From Halopseudomonas sabulinigri (GTDB lineage: Bacteria; Pseudomonadota; Gammaproteobacteria; Pseudomonadales; Pseudomonadaceae), in assembly GCA_011053055.1 (NCBI GenBank), contig DRHT01000022.1, positions 1-64,000 on the forward strand: a stretch of 64,000 bases of DNA, in the 5' to 3' direction. Under the pieces are notes generated by a model. That model was not told where the DNA came from, did not search any database, and worked only from the letters and a program-made list of their open reading frames with translations. Position 1 is the stretch's first letter, and every line of letters begins with the position of its first letter. This document shows, one piece after another, positions 8,943 through 18,791 of the stretch. A program made the position numbers and the translations under genes.

Positions 8943-10487
8943 GTGAGCCAAACCTTATTAAAAGCCCTACAAAACCCCGCGCTCTACGACCACCCGGTGG
9001 GCGAGTTCACCCTGATGGAAACCCATATTTCCTGGGTACTGTTGACCGGCGACTATGTATACAAAATCAAGAAGCCAGTCAATTTTGGTTTTCTTGACTA
9101 CTCCAGCCTGGAGCAGCGCGCGCATTTCTGTGCTGAAGAAGTCCGTCTAAATCGCCGCCTGGCGCCCAGCATGTATCTCGATGTCATTGCCGTACGCGGC
9201 AGTCTGGAGTCACCTACTCTTCAAGGCGATGGCCCGATCATCGAGTACCTGGTAAAAACCCGCCAGTTCCGCCAGCAGGACCTGCTGGGCAATATGCAAC
9301 GCGAAGGTCGGCTGGAGAACCGGCATATCGACGAACTGGCCAATACGCTGTCGCGCTTTCATGCACAGATCGCACATGCCACCAGCGACATGCCTCATGG
9401 CAACCCAGATCAGGTTTACGCTCCGACCGCGCAAAACTTTCAGCAAATCCGTCCTTTTCTCACCAGCGCAGAAGACCTTAGCCAACTCGATCAATTAGAA
9501 CAGTGGGCGAATACTACCTATCAGCGCCTGATTCCCCAAATGGCAGAACGCAAAGCGGCTGGCTTGGTTCGCGAGTGCCACGGCGACATCTACCTCGACA
9601 ACGTCACACTGATCGACGGACAAGTGACTCTGTTTGACTGCATTGAGTTCAATGAGGAGTTCCGCTGGATCGATGTAATGAGTGATGTGGCCTTCATGGC
9701 CATGGACCTGGAAGATCGTGGCCTACCAGGCCTGGCCCAGCGTTTTGTCAGCGGCTACCTGGAAAATAGCGGCGATTATGAAGGCCTTGCCGTACTTAAT
9801 TATTACAAAGCTCACCGCGCGATGGTGCGCGCGAAGGTCGCCCTGTTTGGCCTGAGTGACGACAGCAGCGCAGCCGAGCGCGAACAAATATTCCAGCGCT
9901 ACCGCAGCTACGCAGATCTAGCCGAGCGTTACACCAATGTGCCGGTACGCTTTGGTTTGCTCACCTTTGGCTTGTCCGGCACTGGCAAGAGCACTTTGGC
10001 ACAGCGTTTGGCTGGCGAGCTCGGCGCTATTCGTATTCGCTCCGATATTGAGCGGAAGCGACTGTTTGGCGACGCCGATACTCCAACCGCCGATGAGGGG
10101 CTTTATGCGCCTGAGCGCAGCGCCAAGACCTATGATCGCCTTGCCGGTCTGGCCAGGCTGATTCTAGGTTGTGGTTTTTCAGTCATTGTCGACGCTACCC
10201 ATCTCAAACGCGCTCAACGCGAGCAGATGCGTGATGCCATTGAAGAACAGTGCGCGCCCTGCATGATCCTGCACTGTGACGTGCCCATGGACACTATCGA
10301 GCAGTGGATTGAACAACGTCGCAGTGCCAACAACGACCCTTCCGACGCCACTCTTGCGGTGGTACAGCAACAACAGCAGCAAGCTGAGCCGCTGGATGAA
10401 TCGGAGCAACAGATCAGCCTGCAAGTCGACACCAGCAGCAGCAAAAGTATGCAGGCACTCTCTGAGCAGCTAAAGAGGCGCCTATAA
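8943..10487 (+). CDS. Bifunctional aminoglycoside phosphotransferase-like / P-loop ATPase protein
   Basis: The 514-aa protein joins two domains. Residues 1 to about 330 form an APH/choline-kinase-type kinase fold with the catalytic HGDIYLDN (about 213) and metal-binding FDCIEF. From about 340 there is a P-loop NTPase with Walker A GLSGTGKST and a gluconate-kinase or Zeta-toxin-like organisation (RSDIERKRLFG, VDATHLKR). This fusion is common in Pseudomonas between mrcB and cbpA. Its substrate is unknown, and resistance to aminoglycosides should not be assumed. The start is GTG at 8943, preceded by AAGGAAACTCC. The C-terminus is Gln-rich. Confidence 0.85.
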   Translation: MSQTLLKALQNPALYDHPVGEFTLMETHISWVLLTGDYVYKIKKPVNFGFLDYSSLEQRAHFCAEEVRLNRRLAPSMYLDVIAVRGSLESPTLQGDGPIIEYLVKTRQFRQQDLLGNMQREGRLENRHIDELANTLSRFHAQIAHATSDMPHGNPDQVYAPTAQNFQQIRPFLTSAEDLSQLDQLEQWANTTYQRLIPQMAERKAAGLVRECHGDIYLDNVTLIDGQVTLFDCIEFNEEFRWIDVMSDVAFMAMDLEDRGLPGLAQRFVSGYLENSGDYEGLAVLNYYKAHRAMVRAKVALFGLSDDSSAAEREQIFQRYRSYADLAERYTNVPVRFGLLTFGLSGTGKSTLAQRLAGELGAIRIRSDIERKRLFGDADTPTADEGLYAPERSAKTYDRLAGLARLILGCGFSVIVDATHLKRAQREQMRDAIEEQCAPCMILHCDVPMDTIEQWIEQRRSANNDPSDATLAVVQQQQQQAEPLDESEQQISLQVDTSSSKSMQALSEQLKRRL

Positions 10488-10676
10488 CCCGTACCAGAGC
10501 GATTCTGTACGGATTCAATAGAGCTATCTACACTGGTATCGGGATACCAATAAAAAGAAGCCCGATACCATGCTGCAAAACAGATCTCCGCTCGGTTGCC
10601 ATACCGGGCACTCATACCAGCTCCTACTCTTTGGTTGCCACTTCCAGTCCTTGCTGTCCAGCAACGCGGGGTGCAC

Positions 10677-10943
10677 ATGAACCAGGATGAGCTACTCGGC
10701 TTACGCAACCTGGGCAAGACTTCTGCCCAGTGGCTGCATGCAACCGGCATTCACGATCTTGAACAACTACGCCAGCTGGGCCCTGTCGGCGCATACAGCG
10801 CTGTGCGTGCACGTGGCTTTCACGCTTCCAAGGCGTTGATGTTCTCGATTGCTGGCGCGCTGCAAAATGTACACTGGAACGACCTGGACCCTCTCTATAA
10901 AGAACAGCTGCTTCAGCAACTGCAGGAACAGTCCCCGCCCTAA
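10677..10943 (+). CDS. TfoX/Sxy C-terminal domain protein
   Basis: This 88-aa protein is made almost entirely of the TfoX C-terminal domain, a helix-hairpin-helix-like fold: LGLRNLGKTSAQWLHATGI, then LRQLGPVGAYSAVRARG. I chose the internal ATG at 10677 because family members start just before the LGLRNLG motif and a GGGG sequence lies just upstream. Full-length TfoX regulates competence genes with CRP. This short form lacks the N-terminal domain, and its function is not established. A homologue occupies the same place in P. aeruginosa. Confidence 0.85.
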   Translation: MNQDELLGLRNLGKTSAQWLHATGIHDLEQLRQLGPVGAYSAVRARGFHASKALMFSIAGALQNVHWNDLDPLYKEQLLQQLQEQSPP

Positions 10944-11151
10944 GCACTTTGCGGTGAACGGCTTGTTTCCGCGACACACCTCACAAGGTCAGCGTAAAGC
11001 GGTTGCCAGAGCCCATTAGAGGCTTTTATGTTGACGAGCAGAGGGGACACTGCAGTAATGTATGTCTGGCGCTGCGGCCCAGCCGGTATCTGCCAAAATG
11101 GAGCACCGCCTCGTATTGGCAGACCAGGATCCAATTAAAAGGAATTCAGTT

Positions 11152-11949
11152 ATGTACCTTATAGGTGATCAGCCCCCCTACGCTGAGAAACTCATCAACA
11201 CCCTGCAGCGCATCCCAGAGCAACTCCTGGTAGGCCTCGACCCTTGTGACGCCCCCATAGAGCTGGACGCAGTCGAGGATCTTTATCAGCATATTGGCCA
11301 CAATCGTTTGTATCTTTTGAAAAGCGGTCTCTTGCATGCGCTGATCGACGGCAAGCCGCTATTTTATATTCAAGAAGGCGACCTCATTGGCTTGCGCCAA
11401 GGCCTCAACACTGCGCCTTGCAGCTACCTCAGTGAGGAGCCGCTGACACTGATCCCCTACGACCGCGATGCGCTGTTCAAACATATCCACAGCAACAGTC
11501 AGCGTCAGGAACAGTTTACCCAGTACATTCTTGGCCAAGCCGCGCTGATGTCGGATGCTTTAGCTCACAGCAAGCAACCGGAAGTTCGCCCGGTCACAGG
11601 CTTTCAGCATTTTGCTCCGGGCGCTGAACTGATTCGTCAGGGCGACGACGCTGATCATGTATTCATCATCACTGAAGGTCATGCTGAAGCGTTCGTCGAA
11701 GGCATCAAGGTGGGTGACGTTCAAAAAGACGAGATATTTGGCGCCATGGCGCTGTTCACTCGTGAAAAGCGCTCCGCTACCGTCATCGCCAGTGCAGCTA
11801 CTACCGTCATGATGATTCCGAAGGAGCAGTTTCTTGCTTTGATGCAGAGCAATCCACGTATTGCGCATAGCTTGATCGAAAGCATGGCGCGCCGGATTGA
11901 CCTGATGAACAAGGAATTAACGCACTACAAGCAAGGCAATGGAAAATAG
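11152..11949 (+). CDS. cbpA: Cyclic nucleotide-binding domain protein, CbpA-like
   Basis: The start at 11152 has AAGGAATTCAGTT upstream, giving 265 aa. The C-terminal half is a cNMP-binding beta-roll: FAPGAELIRQGDDADHVFI, then the phosphate-binding cassette FGAMALFTREKRSATV (about residues 195-211), with the Arg that contacts the cyclic phosphate. There is no DNA-binding domain. The N-terminal half resembles a degenerate second roll. The position just before prrF matches P. aeruginosa cbpA, a cAMP-binding protein controlled by Vfr. A role in cAMP signalling here is inferred from that. Confidence 0.85.
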   Translation: MYLIGDQPPYAEKLINTLQRIPEQLLVGLDPCDAPIELDAVEDLYQHIGHNRLYLLKSGLLHALIDGKPLFYIQEGDLIGLRQGLNTAPCSYLSEEPLTLIPYDRDALFKHIHSNSQRQEQFTQYILGQAALMSDALAHSKQPEVRPVTGFQHFAPGAELIRQGDDADHVFIITEGHAEAFVEGIKVGDVQKDEIFGAMALFTREKRSATVIASAATTVMMIPKEQFLALMQSNPRIAHSLIESMARRIDLMNKELTHYKQGNGK

Positions 11950-11962
11950 TTCTCATTTACAC

Positions 11963-11991
11963 TTGACGTGTAAATGATATGCGTTATCATT
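11963..11991 (+). promoter_or_regulatory. Fur box and promoter of prrF
   Basis: A 19-bp palindrome, AATGATATGCGTTATCATT (11973-11991), fits the Fur-box pattern. It overlaps a promoter, TTGACG (11963-11968) and TATCAT (11985-11990) with a 16-bp spacer, so iron-loaded Fur would block RNA polymerase. Transcription should begin near 11997. Confidence 0.85.
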
Positions 11992-11996
11992 AGCGG

Positions 11997-12104
11997 CAAG
12001 TCATCGCGAGATGGCTTTGATAACAGATTGTCGCGAGACAAACGGTTATCTCCTCATCAGGCTAATCACGGATTTCGCCCACTCCATGAGTGGGCATTTT
12101 TTTG
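11997..12104 (+). ncRNA. prrF: PrrF-type iron-responsive small RNA
   Basis: This is a candidate small RNA of about 108 nt between cbpA and the heme region, the place where P. aeruginosa carries prrF1/prrF2. It contains CTCCTCATCAGGCTAATCAC (12050-12069), which I recognise as the conserved PrrF core that pairs with mRNAs of iron-containing proteins such as SodB and aconitase. Upstream are two TCGCGA segments (12004, 12031) able to form a 5' hairpin. It ends in a terminator hairpin, GCCCACT/AGTGGGC (12077-12095), and a T run. PrrF is made under iron starvation and spares iron. Only one copy is present here, whereas P. aeruginosa has two in tandem. Confidence 0.88.
12077..12103 (+). terminator. 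prrF terminator
   Basis: A 7-bp perfect stem, GCCCACT/AGTGGGC, with a CCATG loop is followed by A and seven T. It defines the 3' end of the small RNA. Confidence 0.9.
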
Positions 12105-12154
12105 CCTGCAATTCAGCCCCCCCTTTGATCCAATCTTGTTATCGAAAGCGCCCA

Positions 12155-12195
12155 TAAAAAAACGCTGATACCCCGGCGGGAGATCAGCGTTTTAT
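12155..12195 (-). terminator. Terminator of the RND efflux operon
   Basis: The stem AACGCTGAT/ATCAGCGTT (12161-12191) has a GC-rich loop. On the minus strand it is followed by a run of T (AAAAAAA on the plus strand at 12155), just after the outer-membrane factor gene. It may also back up prrF termination. Confidence 0.85.
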
Positions 12196-12211
12196 TTACC
12201 GCATTAGCGAA

Positions 12212-13630
12212 TCAGGTTTCCGGCTCGCGCTGCTCCGGCTCCTGCTCTTCATACCAGCCACCACCCAGCGCCTTGAACAAATTGACCTCACTGATCAACT
12301 GGCTCAACCGGTCAGTCACCGCACCCTGGCGCACATCAAACAACTGGCGTTGCGCGTCAAGCAGCGTCAGGTAGCTGTCAATACCGGTGCGGTAACGACG
12401 CTCAGCCAAACGGTAATAATCTTCGCTGGTCTCCAGCAAAGCACGCTGAGCAGCTACCTGTTCAACGTAGGTTTCACGCGCCACCAAGCCATCCGCAACT
12501 TCCTGGAAGGCAGTCTGAATGGCACCTTCATACTGCGCCACTTGCTGGTTCTTGATGATTTCGGCGTAGTCGAGGCTGGCTTTCAAAGCTCCAGCGCGGA
12601 AGATCGGTATGCTAATACTTGGAGTAAAACTCCAGTACTCGGAGCCGCCGTCAAAAAGCCCATCCAGGTCACTGCTGGCCGTACCGCCAGCACCAGTCAA
12701 ACTGATACTCGGGAAGAACGCGGCTTTGGCGGCACCGATACTCGCGTTGACTGCCAACAGTTGGTACTCAGCCTCAAGAATATCAGGACGCTGATATAAC
12801 ACTTCAGACGGCAAGCCAACCGGTAACTCGGCCAGCAGCTCTTCGTTTAACGAAGCACTTTGTACCGGCAGACGTGGCGCAGCCTGACCCAGTAGCGCAG
12901 TCAGCGCATTACGATCCTGTGCAACAAACCGGCGATACTGCGCAAGACTAACGCGGGCTGTTTGTACCGAGCTACGCGCTTGTGACAGCTCCAAGGACGA
13001 CGCTACGCCCACCTCGAAACTTCTGGAGGTAAGCGAAAGACTCTCTTCGAAAGCTTTCAAGGTCTCTTGAGTCACTTCCAGCAAGGCTTGGTCCGCCTGC
13101 CAAGTGAAATAAGTACTCGCAACATTAGCTACCAGACTGATCTGCACGCCACGTCGCGCTTCGTCGCTAGCCAAAAACTCTTGCAGAGCCTGCTCACGGA
13201 GGCTGCTGATGCGCCCGAACAAATCCAGCTCCCAGGACACACCGACTGTGGCCGAATACTGACTGGTAATCATGCTGCTGTTACCGTCGGCCAAATCTGC
13301 CGGCAAGCGCATACGGCTGCCGTCGCCGTTAATATCCACTTGCGGATACACATCGGCACGCTGAATACCGTAAAGCGCGCGATTGGCTTCCACATTCAAC
13401 GCAGCAACGCGTAAGTCACGATTGTTTTCCAAAGCCACACCAATCAGACGCTGCAGCTCCGGGTCCTTGAAGAAAGCCTGCCAGCCGATCAGCGCTGTGT
13501 CAGTTGCTATTGCTTCATCGCCGGTTTCCCACGCGGACGGTACGGGTGCTTCGGGCCGTTGATAATCAGGAATCAGCGAACAACCACTCAGGGCGGCCAC
13601 AACCGCCAAGCTCAATAAACAGCGCTTCAC
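12212..13630 (-). CDS. RND efflux outer-membrane factor (OprM/TtgC family)
   Basis: This is a TolC-like outer-membrane channel, the exit duct of a tripartite efflux pump. The 472-aa protein begins with a lipoprotein signal ([17 protein letters not shown], lipobox LSGC) and has the two repeated OEP domains with long coiled-coil stretches. Recognisable segments are [19 protein letters not shown], the repeat [20 protein letters not shown] and the C-terminal [20 protein letters not shown]. It overlaps the RND pump gene by 4 nt, so it is the last gene of the operon. The hydrophilic C-terminus is rich in Glu/Gln/Pro. Confidence 0.94.
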   Translation of the reverse strand: MKRCLLSLAVVAALSGCSLIPDYQRPEAPVPSAWETGDEAIATDTALIGWQAFFKDPELQRLIGVALENNRDLRVAALNVEANRALYGIQRADVYPQVDINGDGSRMRLPADLADGNSSMITSQYSATVGVSWELDLFGRISSLREQALQEFLASDEARRGVQISLVANVASTYFTWQADQALLEVTQETLKAFEESLSLTSRSFEVGVASSLELSQARSSVQTARVSLAQYRRFVAQDRNALTALLGQAAPRLPVQSASLNEELLAELPVGLPSEVLYQRPDILEAEYQLLAVNASIGAAKAAFFPSISLTGAGGTASSDLDGLFDGGSEYWSFTPSISIPIFRAGALKASLDYAEIIKNQQVAQYEGAIQTAFQEVADGLVARETYVEQVAAQRALLETSEDYYRLAERRYRTGIDSYLTLLDAQRQLFDVRQGAVTDRLSQLISEVNLFKALGGGWYEEQEPEQREPET

Positions 13631-16600
13631 TGTTGCTCCTCCTTCACATCCGTCGCCGGCTTTTCTTTACCCTTGAACAGATTGGTAACCATCACATAGA
13701 ACAACGGCACCCAGAAAATCGCCAATACGGTGGCGGTCATCATGCCGCCAATCACACCGGTACCAATTGCGTGCGAACTACCTGCGCCCGCGCCAGTAGC
13801 CAAAGCCAGCGGCACAACGCCCAGCGTGAAGGCTAGCGACGTCATTACGATCGGACGCAAGCGCAGACGGCAGGCTTCTACTGCCGCATCAAAGATGCTC
13901 ATGCCTTCTTCATGCAAATCCTTGGCAAACTCTACGATTAGGATCGCGTTCTTTGCGGTCAAGCCGATGGTTGTGAGCAGGCCAACCTGGAAGAACACAT
14001 CGTTTGACAGCCCCCGACCCAGTGTCGCCATCAAGGCACCAATCACCCCGAGCGGCACAACCAGCATGACCGCCAACGGAATCGACCAGCTCTCGTAGAG
14101 CGCTGCGAGACACAGGAATACTACGATCAACGACAAGGCGTAGAGCGCGGGCGCCTGATCGCCGGACAGACGTTCCTCGTAAGACAGTCCTGTCCAGGCA
14201 ATACCTACCCCCTTGGGCAGCTTGGTTGCCATCTCTTCAATTGCTGCCATCGCATCGCCGGTGCTATAGCCAGGCGCAGGTTCACCTAGCACCTCCATCG
14301 CGGAAACGCCGTTGTAACGTGATAATTTGGGCGAGCCGTAAACCCATTCTCCACTTGCGAAGGCACTGAACGGCACCATTTCGCCAACGTCATTGCGCAC
14401 AAACCACTTCTGCAAGTCTTCCGGATTCATTCGCGCTTCGGCTTCACCTTGCAAATACACCTTCTTCACTCGACCACGGTCGATGAAGTCGTTGACGTAA
14501 CTGGAGCCCCAGGCAATCGACAGCGTCTGATTAACGTCGGCCAAGGACAAACCGAGCGCACGCGCCTTCTCATCATCCACCAGCAATTGATACTGCGGTT
14601 GATCATCCATGCCGTTAGGACGAACGCTAGCCAGCACCGGGCTCTGGGACGCCATACCCAGCAGCTGGTTGCGCGCCTGCATCAGCACCTCATGACCTAC
14701 GCCGGAATTGTCCTGCAGGAATAAATCGAAGCCGGTTGCCGTACCCAATTCCATTACCGCAGGCGGCGCAAAAGCGAACACCATGGCATCACGGAAGCCA
14801 GCAAAATGCTGCTGCGCACGCTGGGCCAGAGAGAACACATCTTCTCCATCACCCCCGCGCTCTTCCCAAGGATGCAAACCAATAAACGCAAGACCTGCAT
14901 TCTGCCCCCGACCCGCAAAGTTAAAACCGGTCACGGTAAATACAGATTTAACGGTGCTGGACTCCTCCTCCAACAGGTAAGTACGCATGGCATCGACTGT
15001 CTGCTGCGTACGCTCTGCACTCGAACCCACCGGCGTCTGCACTTGTGCAAACAACACGCCCTGATCTTCATCGGGTAAAAACGCTGCAGGTAAGCGGGTA
15101 AAGAGAAAGATCATCAGGCCGACGATCAGCAAATACAGAATGAGATAAGGCGTTTTGCGAGTCAGGATGCTCGCCACACCCTTTTCGTAGCGATGGATAC
15201 CGCGATCAAAGGTGCGATTGAACCAGCCAAAGAAACCGCGTTTCTCGTGGGATTGCCCTTTAGGGATCGGTTTGAGGATGGTCGCACACAGCGCCGGTGT
15301 GAATACCAAAGCAACCAGCACCGACAAGCCCATAGCGGAAGCGATGGTGATCGCGAATTGCCGGTAGATGACCCCGGTGGAACCGCCAAAGAATGCCATC
15401 GGCAGGAATACTGCAGACAACACCAAGCCTATGCCCACCAGCGCACCCGATATTTGCTGCATCGATTTACGGGTTGCTTCAAGTGGTGATAAGCCTTCTT
15501 CGGCCATCACCCGCTCCACGTTTTCGACCACCACAATGGCATCGTCCACCAACAAACCGATGGCCAACACCATGGCGAACATTGTCAGGATGTTGATACT
15601 AAAGCCGAACAACGAGAGCACGCCAAACGTACCCAGCAATACGACTGGCACCGCCAGTGTGGGAATCAAGGTGGCGCGGAAGTTCTGCAGGAACAGATAC
15701 ATCACCAAGAACACCAGCACAATGGCTTCTAGCAGCGTATGCACCACGCCCAAAATGGACTCAGCGACCACCGGCGTGGTGTCGTAGGGGTATACGATTT
15801 CCATGCCTTCAGGGAAGAAGGGTTCCAGACCAGCGATGGTGGCACGAATGGCTTTGCCGGTCTCCAGCGCGTTGGCACCCGTCGCCAGCTTAATCGCCAA
15901 GCCAGAGGCGGCCTTGCCGTTAAACAACGCAGAAATACTGGCATCCTGTGCGCCGAGTTCGACTCTAGCTACGTCTTCAAGGCGTACCTGTGAGCCATCG
16001 CTCTGCACTTTAACCAGAATTTTGCGGAACTCTTCCGGCTTTTGCAGGCGCGTTTTACCCAAAATGGTGGCGTTCAGCTGTTGCCCAGGCACCGCTGGCA
16101 AACCACCAAATTGACCAGCAGAAACCTGCACGTTTTGCGACTGAATGGCAGCACTAACGTCCATTGGTGTCAGATTAAAATTGGTCAGCTTGGCGGGATC
16201 GAGCCAGATACGCATGGCGTACTGCGCACCGAAGACCTGGAAATCACCTACCCCGGCGGTCCGCGAGATCGGGTCTTGAATATTGGACACGATATAGTCA
16301 GACAAATCGTCGCGATTCATGCTGCCGTCTTGCGACACAACACCAATAACCAGCAGAAAGTTACGTACAGCCTTGGTTACCCGGATGCCTTGTTGCTGTA
16401 CTTCCTGCGGCAATAGAGGGGTGGCCAGCTGCAGTTTGTTTTGCACCTGCACCTGCGCGATGTCAGGGTCAGTGCCTTGCTCAAAGGTCACCGTAATAGC
16501 CATGCTGCCATCGGAGTTACTCTCCGATGAGATATAGCGCAGGCCATCGATACCGTTCATTTGCTGCTCAATAACCTGTACCACAGTGTCCTGCACTGTT

Positions 16601-16764
16601 TGTGCAGAAGCACCTGGATAGGCCACGGAAATCCCTACAGCGGGAGGCGCGATACTCGGGTACTGGTTAATCGGTAGTTTGAGCAGAGATAGACCGCCGA
16701 TCAACATAATGACCAACGCGACTACCCAAGCAAAAATAGGGCGATCGATAAAGAAACGAGACAT
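13627..16764 (-). CDS. RND efflux inner-membrane transporter (AcrB/MexB/TtgB family, HAE1)
   Basis: This is a proton-driven multidrug transporter that forms a homotrimer in the inner membrane. At 1045 aa it has the family's normal length, with 12 membrane segments and two large periplasmic loops. The N-terminus, [20 protein letters not shown], is typical. The proton-relay aspartates are in [17 protein letters not shown] (about 400-416) and the TM10 lysine in [16 protein letters not shown]. Gene order (adaptor, pump, outer-membrane factor) and the divergent TetR repressor match mexAB-oprM or ttgABC-type loci. Which of these is the true orthologue cannot be decided by eye, so no symbol is given. 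Confidence 0.96.
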   Translation of the reverse strand: MSRFFIDRPIFAWVVALVIMLIGGLSLLKLPINQYPSIAPPAVGISVAYPGASAQTVQDTVVQVIEQQMNGIDGLRYISSESNSDGSMAITVTFEQGTDPDIAQVQVQNKLQLATPLLPQEVQQQGIRVTKAVRNFLLVIGVVSQDGSMNRDDLSDYIVSNIQDPISRTAGVGDFQVFGAQYAMRIWLDPAKLTNFNLTPMDVSAAIQSQNVQVSAGQFGGLPAVPGQQLNATILGKTRLQKPEEFRKILVKVQSDGSQVRLEDVARVELGAQDASISALFNGKAASGLAIKLATGANALETGKAIRATIAGLEPFFPEGMEIVYPYDTTPVVAESILGVVHTLLEAIVLVFLVMYLFLQNFRATLIPTLAVPVVLLGTFGVLSLFGFSINILTMFAMVLAIGLLVDDAIVVVENVERVMAEEGLSPLEATRKSMQQISGALVGIGLVLSAVFLPMAFFGGSTGVIYRQFAITIASAMGLSVLVALVFTPALCATILKPIPKGQSHEKRGFFGWFNRTFDRGIHRYEKGVASILTRKTPYLILYLLIVGLMIFLFTRLPAAFLPDEDQGVLFAQVQTPVGSSAERTQQTVDAMRTYLLEEESSTVKSVFTVTGFNFAGRGQNAGLAFIGLHPWEERGGDGEDVFSLAQRAQQHFAGFRDAMVFAFAPPAVMELGTATGFDLFLQDNSGVGHEVLMQARNQLLGMASQSPVLASVRPNGMDDQPQYQLLVDDEKARALGLSLADVNQTLSIAWGSSYVNDFIDRGRVKKVYLQGEAEARMNPEDLQKWFVRNDVGEMVPFSAFASGEWVYGSPKLSRYNGVSAMEVLGEPAPGYSTGDAMAAIEEMATKLPKGVGIAWTGLSYEERLSGDQAPALYALSLIVVFLCLAALYESWSIPLAVMLVVPLGVIGALMATLGRGLSNDVFFQVGLLTTIGLTAKNAILIVEFAKDLHEEGMSIFDAAVEACRLRLRPIVMTSLAFTLGVVPLALATGAGAGSSHAIGTGVIGGMMTATVLAIFWVPLFYVMVTNLFKGKEKPATDVKEEQQ

Positions 16765-16770
16765 GGGCGG

Positions 16771-17949
16771 TTACCCTTCCTGGTCGGCGGTAGACGCTTT
16801 TTCATCTGCGTCAGATGACCCTGGCTTCGGCTCTTCAGAGACGTTGGTAGCCGGTGAAACAGTCACTTCAACACCCGGCTTCACGAACTGCAAACCCTCA
16901 GTGATCAAACGATCACCGTCGTTGAGCCCAGAGTTGATCAGCCAGCGATTACCGACGGTACGCTCAGTTTCCACTTCACGCCGTTCCACTTTATTTTCGG
17001 CATTAACCACCATGGCGGTAGCTGTGCCACGCGGAGTGCGGGTAATACCCTGTTGGGGAGCAAGGATCGCGTCGCTCTTGGTACCCGCAATCAACTGCGC
17101 GTGTACAAACATGCCCGGCAGCAAATATTCGTCAGGGTTAGGGAAAACCGCGCGTAGCGTCACCGAACCGGTGCCCGAATCGACTGACACTTCAGAGAAC
17201 TCCAGCTTTCCGTCCAGCGGATAAACGCTGCCGTCTTCCAGCTTCAAGACCACCTTGGCAGCGTTATCGCCGCTACGCTCCAGCCGGCCCGCCTCAAGGT
17301 CACGACGCAGATTCAGCATGTCGCGCGCAGGCTGGGTAACATCGACATAGATAGGATCAAGCTGCTGAATAGTCGCCAGCTCCTGTGATTGCCCATTGCT
17401 TACCAAAGCGCCCTCACTGACTGCCGAGCGACCGATGCGGCCGGAAATCGGCGCCAGCACCTTGGTGTAACGCACATTGATGCGCGCCTGGTCTAACGCT
17501 GCTTGCGCCTGCAAGCTGCTCGCCCGTGCTTCGTCAAACTCCTGCTGACTGACAGCGCGCTCCTTCACGAGGATGCCGTAGCGCTCTGCCAATGAGCGGC
17601 TGGCCAGGTTGCTGGCCTCAGTGCTCTTCAGGGTTGCCTGATAAACGTCGTCATCAATTTGATACAACTGCTGGCCTTCCTTAACCACGGCACCTTCGTC
17701 AAATAAGCGCTTCTCGATAATGCCGTTTACCTGTGGCCGTACTTCAGCAATGCGGTAAGCGGTGGTACGACCCGGCAGCTCGGTGGTCAGCAAAAAGTGT
17801 TCAGCCTGGAGGGTCACCACACCCACTTTGGGCGGGCCTTGCTGGGCGCCGCCAGCGCCTTGCTCTTGATCTTGGTCTTGGCAGGCACTGATCAACAAGG
17901 TGATGGCTAGTAAGGGAATCAGTGCAGCGTAAGCTGGCTTGACCGGCAT
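16771..17949 (-). CDS. RND efflux periplasmic adaptor (AcrA/MexA/TtgA family)
   Basis: This is a membrane-fusion protein that links the RND pump to the outer-membrane channel. The 392-aa lipoprotein has lipobox LISAC at about residue 23, then a Gln/Gly-rich stretch. The biotinyl-lipoyl/hairpin/beta-barrel order includes TAYRIAEVRPQVNGIIEKRL, the coiled-coil hairpin, and KVLAPISGRIGRSAVSEGAL. It is the first gene of the operon, 6 nt before the pump gene. Expression is probably repressed by the TetR protein through the palindrome at 18039-18066. Confidence 0.95.
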   Translation of the reverse strand: MPVKPAYAALIPLLAITLLISACQDQDQEQGAGGAQQGPPKVGVVTLQAEHFLLTTELPGRTTAYRIAEVRPQVNGIIEKRLFDEGAVVKEGQQLYQIDDDVYQATLKSTEASNLASRSLAERYGILVKERAVSQQEFDEARASSLQAQAALDQARINVRYTKVLAPISGRIGRSAVSEGALVSNGQSQELATIQQLDPIYVDVTQPARDMLNLRRDLEAGRLERSGDNAAKVVLKLEDGSVYPLDGKLEFSEVSVDSGTGSVTLRAVFPNPDEYLLPGMFVHAQLIAGTKSDAILAPQQGITRTPRGTATAMVVNAENKVERREVETERTVGNRWLINSGLNDGDRLITEGLQFVKPGVEVTVSPATNVSEEPKPGSSDADEKASTADQEG

Positions 17950-18038
17950 GGGAAAACCTCGTGAAGGCAGAATATTTGATCTTTAACCGAAACACTCGCT
18001 CAGCACAAAGCGAGAGACAGCGATAATGGCGGACAATA

Positions 18039-18066
18039 TACTTACATTCATTAATGTTTGTAAGTA
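18039..18066. promoter_or_regulatory. Palindromic operator for the TetR-family efflux repressor
   Basis: A 28-bp inverted repeat lies in the divergent intergenic region. The left half is TACTTACATTCATT and the right half AATGTTTGTAAGTA, with 12 of 14 positions complementary. It resembles the operators of AcrR/TtgR-type repressors. It would control both the efflux operon (minus) and the repressor gene (plus). Confidence 0.8.
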
Positions 18067-18143
18067 CTTTTCAGCATCAGTTAACATTAGCTCACAAACC
18101 AAGTCCTCGCGGGCTTAGATCACTCGATACGCACTGGAAGAAC

Positions 18144-18791
18144 ATGGTCAGACGCACCAAAGAAGAAGCTTTTGAAACCCGCCAAAGCATCATTGATGCC
18201 GCGGAACAATGCTTCCATGAAAAAGGCGTTTCACGCGCCTCACTGACCGATATTGCGCAAGCCGCCGGGGTTACCCGCGGCGCCATCTACTGGCACTTTC
18301 AAGACAAGGCTGACTTACTGGATGCCCTGTTTCAGCGCATCAACATGCCCCTAGAAGCACTCAGTGAAGCGACCCGCAACCCCGATGAACCTCATCCGCT
18401 GGAACTCTTCCGCGAACTGCTGACGGAGGTATTCCGCCGCGTAGAGTCAGACCCGACCACGCGCCGGGTCCATGAAATCATTTTCTTGAAATGCGAATAC
18501 ACCGATGAGCCCTGCGGTCCAAAGAAACACCTGCAAGCCATGCGCCAGGAACACGACAACCAGCTACTGACCACCCTGCGACTGGCTATCGCGCGGGGAG
18601 AACTACCCAGCGATCTGGATATCGAATTGGCGCTGCTTTGCGTACACAGCTTCATTATCGGCGTTATCAATCAATGGTTAATGGTGCCTAGCAGATTAAG
18701 CCTGAGCGAGCGCGCCAGCGAGGTAGCCGATGCCATTCTGGATATGCTGAAACTGAGCCCCGCTATGCGCACAGGCAAGGCAGCGACTTAA
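18144..18791 (+). CDS. TetR-family transcriptional repressor of the RND operon
   Basis: Starting at ATG 18144 (GGAAG 4 nt upstream) gives a 215-aa protein beginning MVRRTKEEAFETRQSIIDAA, the usual start of AcrR/TtgR proteins. The 30-residue upstream extension would run into the operator and is rejected. The N-terminal helix-turn-helix is ASLTDIAQAAGVTRGAIYWH (about 32-51). The C-terminal domain is the TtgR/AcrR-type ligand-binding fold. It is divergent from the efflux operon, and drug binding should release it from the operator. Its stop overlaps the convergent ChaN-like gene by 4 nt. Confidence 0.93.
   Translation: MVRRTKEEAFETRQSIIDAAEQCFHEKGVSRASLTDIAQAAGVTRGAIYWHFQDKADLLDALFQRINMPLEALSEATRNPDEPHPLELFRELLTEVFRRVESDPTTRRVHEIIFLKCEYTDEPCGPKKHLQAMRQEHDNQLLTTLRLAIARGELPSDLDIELALLCVHSFIIGVINQWLMVPSRLSLSERASEVADAILDMLKLSPAMRTGKAAT

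Noticed and set aside
8943-10487. Annotation as an aminoglycoside resistance enzyme
   Set aside because: The kinase fold alone does not indicate resistance. The fusion to a P-loop domain and the conserved chromosomal place argue for a housekeeping role.
11062-11151. N-terminal extension of the cyclic-nucleotide-binding protein
   Set aside because: The ATG at 11152 has a well-placed AAGGAA, while the extension has no ribosome-binding site and no family similarity.
18054-18143. Thirty-residue N-terminal extension of the TetR repressor
   Set aside because: It would start inside the operator palindrome, and TetR proteins of this group start at MVRRTKEEA-like sequences.
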